Assembly (NCBI GenBank): GCA_004151065.3
Contig: NWUY0300023628.1
Location: 1-10,996, forward strand
DNA: 10,996 nucleotides
Reading direction: 5' to 3'
Source: Larix sibirica
Taxonomy: Eukaryota > Streptophyta > Pinopsida > Pinales > Pinaceae
A program made the position numbers and the translations under genes. Under the pieces are notes generated by a model. It saw only the letters and a list, made by a program, of their open reading frames with translations, was not told where the DNA came from and did no database searches. The stretch's first letter is position 1; each line of letters opens with the position of its first letter. Below are positions 1 to 7,788 of the stretch, piece after piece.

Positions 1-180
1 GGTTGAACATTAATATATATATAATTTTTCAAAATTTGAATATTTTATGTATTTTTGGTGGACTAGTTTTGTGCTCCAGTTTTTTTCCTAGTTTTGGTCC
101 AGTTTCGGTTTTCGAGGTCGGTCGGTTCGACCAATGGTTCGGTTCTTGTAACCTTGGGCTTGGTTTCCGAAGTTCTCATT

Positions 181-600
181 CTCCTCAAGTAGCTCATGAC
201 CTCTCCATGAGCTCACAGCTCTCTCCAACAAGAAATGCGACTTCTCCTCAAGCTGTTGACCCTCTACACGATTGGCTCGGCCCTCCCAAGAGTTCACGAC
301 CTATACCAAAGCCTTCACAGCTTATTGCACTATTCGGCCCCCTCTCCTCAAGTGGCCCCCTCTCCTCAAGTGGCCCAACTCTCTCCTATTGTAGTCGCCT
401 CTCCCACCACAACAAGGCCCTTTCTCAAAAGACTTAGCCCTCCTCAATAGTGATTCGGCCTCTCTCCAAATCCGCCAACGACAAGAAAGGGGTCGGCCCC
501 TTCCTCAAACCGCAATCGACCTCTAGGAGCCACAAACTGACCAATGAAACACACAGCATCCTCAAGGATTGATTCGGCATCCCTCACAAGTGTCACGATA
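181..600. repeat. Decayed CTCCTCAAG short-motif repeat tract
   Basis: CTCCTCAAG occurs at 181-189, 244-252, 344-352 and 362-370, with close relatives near 440 (CTCCTCAA), 495 (TTCCTCAAA) and 555 (ATCCTCAAG). Copies are often followed by GTGGCC, GCTGTTGACC or a CGGCC-like word. The C-rich plus strand keeps a frame open by chance to 437. No protein family is recognisable, so I treat it as a degenerate minisatellite. Confidence 0.5.
336..376. repeat. 18-bp tandem repeat, about 2.3 copies
   Basis: GGCCCCCTCTCCTCAAGT is present at 336-353 and again at 354-371, followed by a partial GGCCC to 376. The copies are identical. It is the best preserved part of the wider CTCCTCAAG tract. Confidence 0.95.
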
Positions 601-756
601 CCCACAATGATGCCACCAAAAATAATTCAGCCCCTGAGAAAATTGCCCAAGACACTACACAGAATTGAATATAAAATAACCAGATAAGCTCAATTGGAAA
701 TCCCGAGTGGATTTGCCTTCGTCATGCTAGGGTGGATCTTGCACCACCGAAACCAA

Positions 757-1103
757 ACATACTTGAAGGGCGATTTCCAGCCATACTTGAAGGGTTTTGA
801 TGCAGGTTTTTCCAGCCATTTGGAGCAGGTTTCTGGGCCTAAAAACGCAGAAGTTTTTCAGCCATCATTTGTTTCTTGTATTGGTCATAGCATGCCTAAT
901 TTTGCAGCTATAAAGGATGATGTAGGAGTTAGAAATTGTATGGTAAAGTAGGGTTTTCATGACAGAAATTTCCAGCCACCTAATTCCTTCATTTCTTTTC
1001 ATTTAGGGCATATATATTCAGCTGGAAGACTACAAAAAATTAGTGCAGAAAATTGTTTGGGGCAGCAAGATTTTCATGTGGATGTTCATCACAGAAATTT
1101 CCA
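757..1103. repeat. Dispersed short repeats (TTTCCAGCCA and CATACTTGAAGGG)
   Basis: CATACTTGAAGGG occurs at 758-770 and 782-794. TTTCCAGCCA occurs at 774-783, 809-818 and 969-978, with a one-base variant at 855-864. ACAGAAATTTCCA occurs at 962-974 and 1091-1103. Spacing is irregular, so this is a decayed repeat rather than a clean array. No gene is seen here. Confidence 0.6.
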
Positions 1104-1890
1104 ACAAGTTAGATGGTGTCTTCAAGCCCTAAATTTGGGGCTAAATTTTTTTTCTAACACTGGAAATTCATCTCATACTTGATGCTTGTCTAATATGGAG
1201 TTTGATCTTGGAAAATATTGTAGATTTGAACAACCCTTAAGCCATTGCAGGTTGCGGAGAGGAGTTATGATGATGATGGGTTGATCGGGATCCATGATGT
1301 CCATGCTTGCATAAGTCCTATCCAAGCTTGGATAGGAGACTCTTGTGGTGGTGCATGCCCTTCTTGGCATGATTTTGGTGCCCTTAGCCTTGCCCACAAG
1401 CACATTGCAGATTTTGTCTTACATATCACATATATTCCAGCTTGTATTCGTGTGGCATTTGATGCATCCTTGTTTTGGTTGGTGACTAAGCACAAGGGAT
1501 AATGTCATCGCCTTGATGAGATAAGCACTTGGTTGCATTAGGTTTATGATTTCACTTGATATTTGTCTCATCTCATGCTTAGAGTAGAGGAGGAGAAATA
1601 AGCTCATGAGAGCATTAGAATAGAGTAGATTTCATTTTGCTATCGATGGCTTCTTTTGCTGTAAAGTTGAACTTGATGTGATAAACTATTGGATGTGGTG
1701 TAGTGTTTAGAAATGTTGAGGTTATCCATCCTGCGGCCTGCCACATGGTTTTTGGTTTTGATGTTTTGTAATAGTCATTGTCATCATGTACATGTTGGGA
1801 TTCTAGGGTTCTCATGCACTCTCGAGATGAGCACATCTCTCACAGTTGAAGGCAATTGTTACCCCCAATTTTGCATGAGTGTCCACATGA
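1104..1890. other. Gene-free stretch with GT-rich plus strand
   Basis: No supported gene is present. Overlapping short frames on both strands around 1173-1502 arise from low stop density and match no known family. The only clear structure is the palindrome at 1316-1337. A purine-rich run at 1584-1600 resembles a polypurine tract, but no LTR start is evident after it. Confidence 0.6.
1316..1337. repeat. 22-bp perfect palindrome
   Basis: The central 20 bases (1317-1336) read CCTATCCAAGCTTGGATAGG, and the outer T/A pair at 1316 and 1337 also matches. The centre is an AAGCTT site. A 22-bp perfect palindrome with no spacer is unlikely by chance at any single site. Its role is unknown; it could be a protein-binding site or a relic of a transposon. 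Confidence 0.95.
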
Positions 1891-2625
1891 GATTTTTATC
1901 ACAGTTTCAGTACGAGGTTACATGTTGATGGAGATTTCGATGACCAAGATTGATGCTTGCTTTTGTGATGATGCCTTGGGTTCTTCATGATGTTGAACTT
2001 GTGTTGATGATTGGTATATGCTAAAGGATGATGTTGCACCTATAGTTCATCTTCTTCATGAGCACCCTTGTGCTTATGGCTTCTTGGTGATATGTGTTGT
2101 CATATTTGGAAAAGCACACTAGCTTATTGGGATGATTTCGCTAGACTGAATGATGTGGATTGGTTCTCATTTCGGAGCTCTTATCTTTCCTCACTTAGGG
2201 GGCATCATGGTTTTATTTGGTATCATTTGTGGCTAAACGCTCTCCTTGTTTCCTCATATCTAGCACATGTGATGACATCTTTTGGGTTTGGAGAGGGGGG
2301 CATTCCCTCCTTCATGATGGTGGTTAGCTATTGTGGACACTTTCTCCTTGGTTTTGATGTTTTTATCATAGATTGACGGTCTCCCTAGTTCATGGATTGG
2401 TGAGTAGGCATCGATTGGATTAATTGATATGTGGACATTCATTCCTTACTTTGATGAGATATTCCACATTGAGGGTTTTACTTGAAGGATGGATTGTTCT
2501 ACACACATCTGTTGGTCTTCCTTGATGAGCGCCCACCCTTTCAAGGATTGTTTACACATCTTCCCATGCATATTCATTGGAGTGTTCACTATGGAGAGAT
2601 TCCTTAACTTATTTCCTAACTTTGT
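1891..2625. other. Gene-free GT-rich region, possible retroelement relic
   Basis: The plus strand is rich in TTGATGATG-like words with no sustained coding frame. Short matches in the same order occur near 9465-10142: GATTTTTATCACA at 1891-1903, TTGTGTTGATG near 2000, and CACTAGCTTATTG at 2117-2129. This suggests both regions derive from one dispersed repeat family. TGGTATCA near 2219 equals the start of a tRNA-Met primer site, but the match stops there. Confidence 0.4.
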
Positions 2626-3080
2626 TGATGGAACACTCCCTTTGGTTGTTGGCCTACACACTTATCTATGCCCTTATTGTTGGACATTTTAGTTGAAGGC
2701 CCTCGTTTCACATCCTCATATTGCCTTGATGAGGGAGCATTCATCATTCGCATGCTTATTCTCGCAATGCGTCCACTCTTAGAGGCTTCCCAACATCATT
2801 ACATGCCTTATTTGATTGGATGCTTCACTTAGAGGAGGGTTTGTACACATGCCTATGCCATTCATGATGGGGAGTCCACCTTTGAGTGTTTGTTGCGCAC
2901 CTTTGATGCATTATTGTTGGAGCATGCCTAGTTGGAGCTAGTATCCACCTCTTCGAGCCCATTTTAAGAGGAGCATTCCACTTGTTTAGAGACTATTTAT
3001 TGAGATGTCCACTTTAGAGGTTTCTTACATGGTTCTATGCCCTATTTTGACGAGGTTGTTTCATTTGGAAGAGATCTAGG
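2626..3080. repeat. Diverged tandem repeat, period about 237 bp
   Basis: Several segments recur at a near-constant offset. GGGAGCATTC at 2733 aligns with AGGAGCATTC at 2969 (offset 236). GTCCACTCTTAGAGG at 2771 aligns with GTCCACTTTAGAGG at 3007 (offset 236). Between 2626-2692 and 2866-2931 a long diverged match ends TTATTGTTGGA...TAG (offset 240). About two units are visible, possibly with a third, poorer copy on each side. Divergence looks high, so the array is old. No coding frame is shared between units. Confidence 0.6.
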
Positions 3081-3959
3081 GGGTCAAATCCTAGATCTAG
3101 GGTTTCATTCATCACTTTTGGAACATTTGCTTAGAGAGTTACCTCTTGGAGATCCTTTAGGGACTTCTACTTGTCATCTTTCCTCATTTGATGGAAGCGA
3201 GCTCCTTGGGCCTTTGTCTCGGTTGGATATTGTACTTGTGGCTTTGACCACCACTTTCATTTACTATATTATTATTGTTGGTTAGTAGTTGGATTATTTT
3301 GGATTTGTTTACTCCATCCTATCCTAGACCTAGGGTTTTATTACTTGTTTATTGTTATGAAGAAACGGATTGAGACCTATATAAGGGTCTATCCTCTCAT
3401 TCATTTGCATGGATGGATTTTGGAAGTTCTCTCTCTCTTGAGCTTAATTGATACATCTTTTCTTGGAGCAAATTCCTTTCTTGTTGATGTGTGGTGCTTT
3501 GATATTGCTTGGAGCTTCATGGTTGTAAGTTGTATTGAGTGTCTACATTGTCATTTCTATGCTTTTGCTTGGGCCTTTAAAGGGTTTTACTACCTCATTA
3601 GAGAAAGGGGTGCTAACTTTAAGTTAACCTCTATTACATCCTTTCTTGCATGTTTATCTATATACAAGTTGTGTTGTATCTTTACCTTGATTCGGATTGT
3701 GCAACCTTAAACCATTATTTATAGAGTGTAACCCCTAGAGTTTGAAAGACTCCTTCCCTTGTAAACCCTAGTTCACCTTCAACTACACCAAGTAGGGTTT
3801 GGGTTAGCCCATGCAATTGTACTTCCTCGATGACATATTAAGCAAGGCCCTCTTAGTTGGTGATTCTTTGACTCCATTTGCCCTTCATTGGAGTCCTTGG
3901 AGTGATCTCTTTTATCCTCCCATCACCACTTTTATTTCTTATGCTACAAAAAAACCAAA
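3081..3959. other. Gene-free region, possible LTR remnant
   Basis: No protein family is recognisable in the open frames at 3037-3285 or 3345-3710. The stretch holds a strong TATA box at 3378-3385, a CTCTCTCTCT-type tract near 3430 and several AGGGTTT words (3099, 3332, 3581, 3794, and the complement at 3763). There is also a 12-bp palindrome CCTAGATCTAGG at 3090-3101. A TATA box followed by a pyrimidine-rich leader is typical of plant LTR promoters, but I could not define LTR ends, a primer-binding site or a partner LTR. Confidence 0.35.
3378..3385 (+). promoter_or_regulatory. Candidate TATA box, perhaps from an LTR
   Basis: TATATAAG is set in AGACCTATATAAGGGTCT, whose AGACC and GGTCT ends could pair around the box. 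A CT-rich stretch lies about 45-60 bp downstream, where a transcript leader would be. There is no recognised gene downstream, so an LTR promoter relic is the best guess. Confidence 0.35.
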
Positions 3960-4034
3960 GTTACCAGGATTCGGATCTGGATGCAAATACGGATCCATTA
4001 GATTTTTGAAAAGCTAGGATACGGCAAGGAAACA

Positions 4035-4310
4035 ACAAGTACAAACAATATAAATATATTTTTATATTTTTCAAATAAAATTTATATCAAAATTAAAAAA
4101 TATATAACTTATATATAAATATTAAATTTATATTAAAAAATAAATATTAAATATTAAATATATAATTTATATATACATATACAATACCTAGGAAAAATAA
4201 TTATTATACAATTCTTACAAATAATAACTTAACAATAACTTAAATGAAACATTGATGATATATAATACCTATTACTTACATAAAATAATTATTATACCAT
4301 ACTCATTTCA
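4035..4310. repeat. AT-rich low-complexity block
   Basis: A long run of A and T with TATAAATAT- and TTAAATATTAAATA-like words. ATAATTATTATAC occurs twice, near 4197 and near 4284. No gene is seen. Confidence 0.85.
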
Positions 4311-4484
4311 AATGGCCTATAACGTGAGCCTTCCTCCCATGCCTTATGTCAGGAGTCACTCCCATGCCGTAAACCTAAGCTGCTTCCAATTTTGTGTGTT
4401 GGGTGCCCTTATAACATGAGCAATAAAAGAAATAACAAAAGGAAAACTTAAAAAACAGCCCAAGGAAAGACTGCCGACGATTTA

Positions 4485-4787
4485 GGAATCCCACCAACGG
4501 CACGATTTCCCCAGAATCTCGAACGCATGAGAGTAGGAAGCCCACCGATTTCACGAAGCCCGCCAATGGGACAATTTCACCAGAATCCCAAACACATGAG
4601 AATGAATCAAAATCCCATTTTCCAGCTAAGCCCATTTGTCACCAAAACCAAAATGAAATAGTATTTGAAGCCCACTAATGGCACGATTTCACAAAAAATT
4701 CGATGACATGATTATACGAAGCCTGCCAATGGCACGATTTCACCAGAATCTCAAACACATGAGAATGAACCAGAACCCCATTTGCCA
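4485..4787. repeat. Minisatellite, unit about 50 bp, four imperfect copies
   Basis: The unit begins GAAGCCCGCCAATGGCACG, continues ATTTCACCAGAATCTC and ends ACACATGAGAATGAA. Copies lie at 4485-4535, 4555-4606, 4667-4716 and 4718-4769, with a 19-bp deleted copy at 4536-4554. Copies two and four share a further 18 bp (CARAAYCCCATTT), so a 163-bp higher-order unit is likely. On the minus strand two copies keep one frame open, with the repeated peptide DSGEIVPLAGF/DSGEIVPLVGF. That is a by-product of the repeat rather than evidence of a gene. Confidence 0.8.
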
Positions 4788-4936
4788 TCTGACCCTGAAT
4801 CCCTGCAAATACGTATCATCCATGATGGATACCTTTTCAAGTGGACCCTGGGCAAATCTAGACAGATCCAGATCCAAATCCGTTTTGTATTCAAGGATCT
4901 GCGGATCCATCCTTCAAGGCCTACGGATCCAGTAAC

Positions 4937-5419
4937 AAAAAAAAACATTTTGCTAGAGATACTCTTCACATCACCTTGTACTTCATTGATTATAGCCCTA
5001 GTAAGAAGCCCCCCTTGAGTTGGAGAAGAGCCAACCAAACGTGGGAAGAAGGTTGGTGTGGTGACATTGACCTCCCCTATTGAGTTCCCCTTGGGCTAGC
5101 ATTGCTTGTTTTGGACATTAATCACACATGTTAGTTGGAGTGGTAACAAGGTGCACTAGTCTACACCAATAAGTTCACTAGGGATGCCATCCACAAACAT
5201 GGGGAAGCATCCCTTGGATTTACCCACAAGGTTTTCATTGGACAAAAAAAAGATATAAGTCCTTGTTTCCAAGTACTTTTGCAAAGGGTATTCCATGGTA
5301 AGAGGGAGTCCATGGCTTATTTGCAACTTTGCACACATGCTCGCAAGCTTGTGTGCATGCTTATTGGTGTACATAAAGGTGGATGGTGGATGGTCAAAGA
5401 GAGGGAGATAGAGAGTCCA
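4937..5419. other. Gene-free stretch between repeat elements
   Basis: No supported gene is present. An 8-bp inverted repeat, AGGGATGC at 5180-5187 and GCATCCCT at 5207-5214, could form a hairpin with a 19-nt loop. The frame at 5156-5374 on the minus strand has no recognisable domain. Confidence 0.6.
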
Positions 5420-5600
5420 GGGTTAGCTCAATTGGTTTGAACCAAACTAGTTTCAAGGTGGAGATCGATGAGAGGTCATGAGTTCAAGTCCGAGTTAGGA
5501 GTATATGTTATACTCCAACAACATTTGCTCCAAATACCATTCACGAAATTCGAGGAAGATCCTAGAGAGGTCCCCTCATGACTTTTTCCATGGAAAATAA
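5420..5600 (+). mobile_element. tRNA-derived SINE-like element
   Basis: An RNA polymerase III type internal promoter is visible. The A-box-like TAGCTCAATTGG is at 5424-5435 and the B-box-like AGTTCAAGTCC at 5481-5491. The gap of about 45 bp fits tRNA-derived SINEs. Upstream context (GGGTTAGCTC) and GGTCATGAGTTCAAGTCC resemble tRNA heads of plant SINEs. Short TTTGAA (5436-5441) and TTCAA (5452-5456) could pair. A hairpin follows the B box at 5498-5516, and microsatellites start at 5603, a common SINE tail position. The 3' end and target-site duplication were not established, so the end is approximate. Confidence 0.5.
5498..5516. repeat. Perfect hairpin, 8-bp stem and 3-nt loop
   Basis: GGAGTATA (5498-5505) pairs perfectly with TATACTCC (5509-5516) across the loop TGT. 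It lies 7 bp after the B box of the SINE-like element and may be part of its body. Confidence 0.75.
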
Positions 5601-5602
5601 TA

Positions 5603-5640
5603 ACACACACACAGATGGAGAGAGAGAGACAGAGACAGAC
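5603..5640. repeat. AC and GA microsatellites
   Basis: A short (AC)5 run starts at 5603. After GATG come a (GA)-rich run from 5618 to 5629 and GACAGAGACAGAC to 5640. The tract directly precedes a perfect 34-bp duplication and may be the degenerate tail of the SINE-like element. Confidence 0.85.
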
Positions 5641-5707
5641 CAAATCATCACTTGTATCAAGCCATGTAAATATCCAAATCATCACTTGTATCAAGCCATG
5701 TAAATAT
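5640..5707. repeat. Perfect 34-bp tandem duplication
   Basis: Two identical 34-bp copies lie head to tail at 5640-5673 and 5674-5707. Each starts CCAAATCATCACTTG and ends GCCATGTAAATAT. The absence of any difference suggests a recent duplication, perhaps replication slippage next to the microsatellite. Confidence 0.97.
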
Positions 5708-6332
5708 GTCTAAAATCAGAGTGGATATATCTATGATGTCCAATGGATGCCTTTGAATCTGTCCCAATGCAGTTTTCGCTTGGTGGGCATGGTATTCATG
5801 AAACATGGCAAAGAAAATGACTGATAAAACACCCAATTTGTACAAAACATCCTTTGTTAGCACATGAAAGGAAGTGGAACAGCAGGAAATTTCACAAAAT
5901 TTCTTCAAACAACTTTTAAATAACAATCTTCCAAGTTCCTTTGCTTACTACTGAAACTGTTGGGAAATGCTGATCTAGGCAGTTAGTATTGTGGCAGAGG
6001 GCAGAAAAAAATTGCACAAGATGCACATGCCGTAACTTTATCACTGATCTTAAGTCATAAGATAGTAGCAGAAAGTTGAAACGTGATGACCTACGAAGTA
6101 GTAACCATTTACTCTACAAAAACCTCAGCACAATTATATACTTTAACTGTGCACCTTAGCATTCTTGTCTTCTCAGACTGAAAGGGTGTTGAATGTATAG
6201 AAGCATATTCAAAACCAAACAAATGAAGTCACTGAAAATATTTGAGGGAAAAGAAAACGAAATCCTAAGCTGTCCACAGCAAAGATGCTGACTAACCATA
6301 AAGAGAATTTTAAAGGACTTGTTACTTCTCAC
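5708..6332 (-). other. Start of the downstream AAA ATPase intron, no exon seen
   Basis: This follows the GTGAGA donor of the exon at 6333-6455. I searched both strands by eye for an exon encoding the SGRD-type helix expected next and found none. The open frame at 5657-5926 on the minus strand runs through the 34-bp duplication and is not family-like. A small hairpin, ATCTTA and TAAGAT with a 5-nt loop, lies at 6047-6063. Confidence 0.55.
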
Positions 6333-6455
6333 CCTTCAGTGACTAAAGCAAACGTGGCTAGTTCTAGAGTACTTAAATGCCTTGCATACTGAGCTGCAAT
6401 CTCTTGTCGTGTTTGCTCATCAGGGAGGTCAAATGTGATTGAAGAATCAAATCGG
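6333..6455 (-). CDS. AAA ATPase exon: arginine-finger region
   Basis: This 123-nt exon is preceded by the pyrimidine-rich acceptor TTGTTCTGCAG and followed by the donor GAAGG|GTGAGAAG. It completes the split Ser codon, then encodes RFDSSITFDLPDEQTRQEI and a helix AAQYARHLSTLELATFALVTEG. The Arg of SRFD sits at the arginine-finger position of the second region of homology. The exon ends after two bases of a Gly codon, so another exon is required. If the donor is ignored, the frame reaches TGA within one codon. That could be read as a premature end, but the donor is strong and the family normally continues here. Confidence 0.88.
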
Positions 6456-7788
6456 CTGCAGAACAAATAATTACTTGATATTAACACACATTCCTAGTAG
6501 CGATCTAATAAAGCTTGAAAAAAGCATGATTCTAAATACCAACACTAGCAAAGGAACAAATGGAACAAAATAGGTTTTACATATTATTATTGTTGAACAG
6601 CTTTAAGTCCTACTAAATTACTTGCCACACTAAGATTGCAATCATGTCCCAAGATGTACCTGACAAGAGCAGGGTCAAGATCCTGCCTTCTATTTGTAGC
6701 AGCAATTACCACAACCTTCTTCTCCTGTTCAAATCCATCTATCTGCATCCATGACAACACCCATATTCAGTTAACCCTCTACTCCAATCAGAGTGCCAAT
6801 AGATCTTTTTTCTATTCATATACTTGAATTAAATTTATTGTGCTCTCTGAAAGGTCAGGTACAAGCCACACATTCCTTAAAACAAGCTCATATTTTAACT
6901 TAGTGCAATATGGAATCATGGACTGTAGAATTCATCTATGCCAGATTACAAAGTTAAAATTTTGGACTTCCATGCAAGTCACCATAATTTACCCCATATA
7001 TGCCTCAGCCACCACAAGGGCTGGACCTGTATACATCAAGGAAGATAATGACTATAGTGGTAATAACCATGGATTTTTGGGTCAGCCATGCAAAGACAAA
7101 GACTATGGCCTTAAACATGTCTAAGGAGGAGGCATTTGAAACTATTATAAAAGAGGGTTTCTTCCTTGATGTGCTTTGAACCCTCAACCATTTTAATCTC
7201 TTGGGCTTTCTAGTGTTGATTTTATCTCTTTTGGCACTAACTATGTACTCTATTCTTTTTGCAATTCTCAGGTAGATGCTTTAAACTCCTAATGTCACTC
7301 ATCGTTGTGCTTTTAATAGTCCAACTGGTCATTTATAGCCACTAGTGGATATGAATAATTAATTTAAAATTACATTTAATTACTAGTATTGTGCTCCATA
7401 CTGCAACTCTGTAGATCAATAGTTACGCATCATTGTATATAGACAATTTTGTTGATAGTAAAGGTAATGCTACTGTTAACATTCTCATAGATATTGTTAT
7501 TGTTTCTCTCCCATTTCTTTTAAGTTGTGGGCAAACACATAGCCTGTGTACTTCGTTTATTATCATTAATCGAAGCTTTTAATCATGCACAAATACACAT
7601 TGAATGGAGGATTGGACCTTCTAGAAAATAAAGTATGACAAAAAAACCCGATTATCTTCAGGAAATAAGTATGGTCATTAGATAAGAGGAATGCTGTCCC
7701 ATTCATCTACCTGTCTCAAAAGCACAGATAAGATCCTTCGAGTAGCCTCATGCATCTCTTGGTCACGAGTTGCAGCAAAAGAATCAAC
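6333..7788 (-). CDS. AAA-type ATPase, partial (three internal exons)
   Basis: Three exons on the minus strand, 7711-7788, 6660-6742 and 6333-6455, splice to 284 nt (94 codons plus 2 nt) with no stop. Introns are 968 and 204 bp, both GT-AG. The product is the middle of an AAA ATPase module. It reads VDSFAATRDQEMHEATRR, which normally follows the Walker B DE. Next comes an IDGFEQEKK helix, the sensor-1 strand VVVIAATNRR, then DLDPALVSRFDS and an FDLPDEQTR segment. These match, from memory, a conserved plant AAA ATPase subfamily; the substrate is unknown to me. Walker A, Walker B, start and stop codons are all outside the visible exons. Intact phases and splice sites argue for a functional gene with very long introns, but a captured fragment cannot be excluded. 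No gene symbol is given because I could not verify the orthologue. Confidence 0.85.
6456..6659 (-). other. Short intron of the AAA ATPase gene
   Basis: A GT-AG intron of 204 bp, AT-rich, lies between the sensor-1 exon and the arginine-finger exon. No internal reading frame or repeat stands out. Confidence 0.85.
6660..6742 (-). CDS. AAA ATPase exon: sensor-1 strand
   Basis: This 83-nt exon starts in phase 0 after GATGCAG and ends with a split Ser codon (AG|C) at the donor GTCAG|GTACAT. It encodes IDGFEQEKK, then VVVIAATN (the sensor-1 Asn is present), then RRQDLDPALV. The exon continues exactly in frame from the exon at 7711-7788 and into the exon at 6333-6455. Confidence 0.9.
6743..7710 (-). 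other. 968-bp intron of the AAA ATPase gene
   Basis: A GT-AG intron bounded by GTAGAT on the upstream side and GATGCAG on the downstream side. It is AT-rich. I saw no third exon inside it: the flanking exons join without a gap in phase 0. Open frames on both strands (for example 6840-7124 on the plus strand) match nothing known to me and are judged to be chance. Confidence 0.8.
7711..7788 (-). CDS. AAA ATPase exon: post-Walker B segment
   Basis: This 78-nt exon has exactly 26 codons and phase 0 at both ends. The acceptor is ATTGCAG just above 7788 and the donor is CAG|GTAGAT just below 7711. It encodes VDSFAATRD followed by EMHEATRR and ILSVLLRQ. In AAA proteins this is the end of the Walker B strand region and the following helix. 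The Walker B acidic pair would lie at the end of the preceding exon, which I could not find up to 10996. Confidence 0.88.

Larger units (their letters stand above)
3960..4936. mobile_element. Candidate non-autonomous transposon with inverted ends, about 1 kb
   Basis: GTTACCAGGATTCG at 3960-3973 and the reverse complement of 4924-4936 (GTTACTGGATCCG) match except for one gap and two changes. Just inside, GGATTCGGATCTGGAT (3967-3982) matches the reverse complement of 4866-4881 at 15 of 16 positions. Both ends are packed with GGATC words, as in subterminal repeats of plant DNA transposons. The interior holds an AT-rich block and a minisatellite but no transposase. I could not identify a target-site duplication or the superfamily. 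Confidence 0.4.

Noticed and set aside
3-437. Open frame of 144 codons on the plus strand
   Set aside because: It runs through AT-rich DNA into a C-rich CTCCTCAAG repeat that is also open in a second frame. It has no domain and no plausible initiation or splice context, and its residues follow the repeat.
682-697. GATAAGCTCAATTGG, resembling the SINE A box at 5424
   Set aside because: The match stops right after the box and there is no B box downstream, so a second SINE copy is not supported.
1584-1600. Purine run as a polypurine tract before a 3' LTR
   Set aside because: No TG-starting LTR or matching upstream LTR could be found.
2218-2226. TGGTATCA as a tRNA-Met primer-binding site
   Set aside because: Only eight bases match before the sequence diverges, and there is no LTR end just upstream.
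3345-3710. Plus-strand frame of 121 codons with many hydrophobic residues
   Set aside because: T-rich DNA yields Phe, Leu and Ile by composition. There is no known family, and the ATG lies upstream of the TATA box, so the leader would be inconsistent.
4375-5038. Minus-strand frames with repeated DSGEIVPL and similar peptides
   Set aside because: The repetition is fully explained by the DNA minisatellite, and the frame changes between copies. No protein family was recognised.
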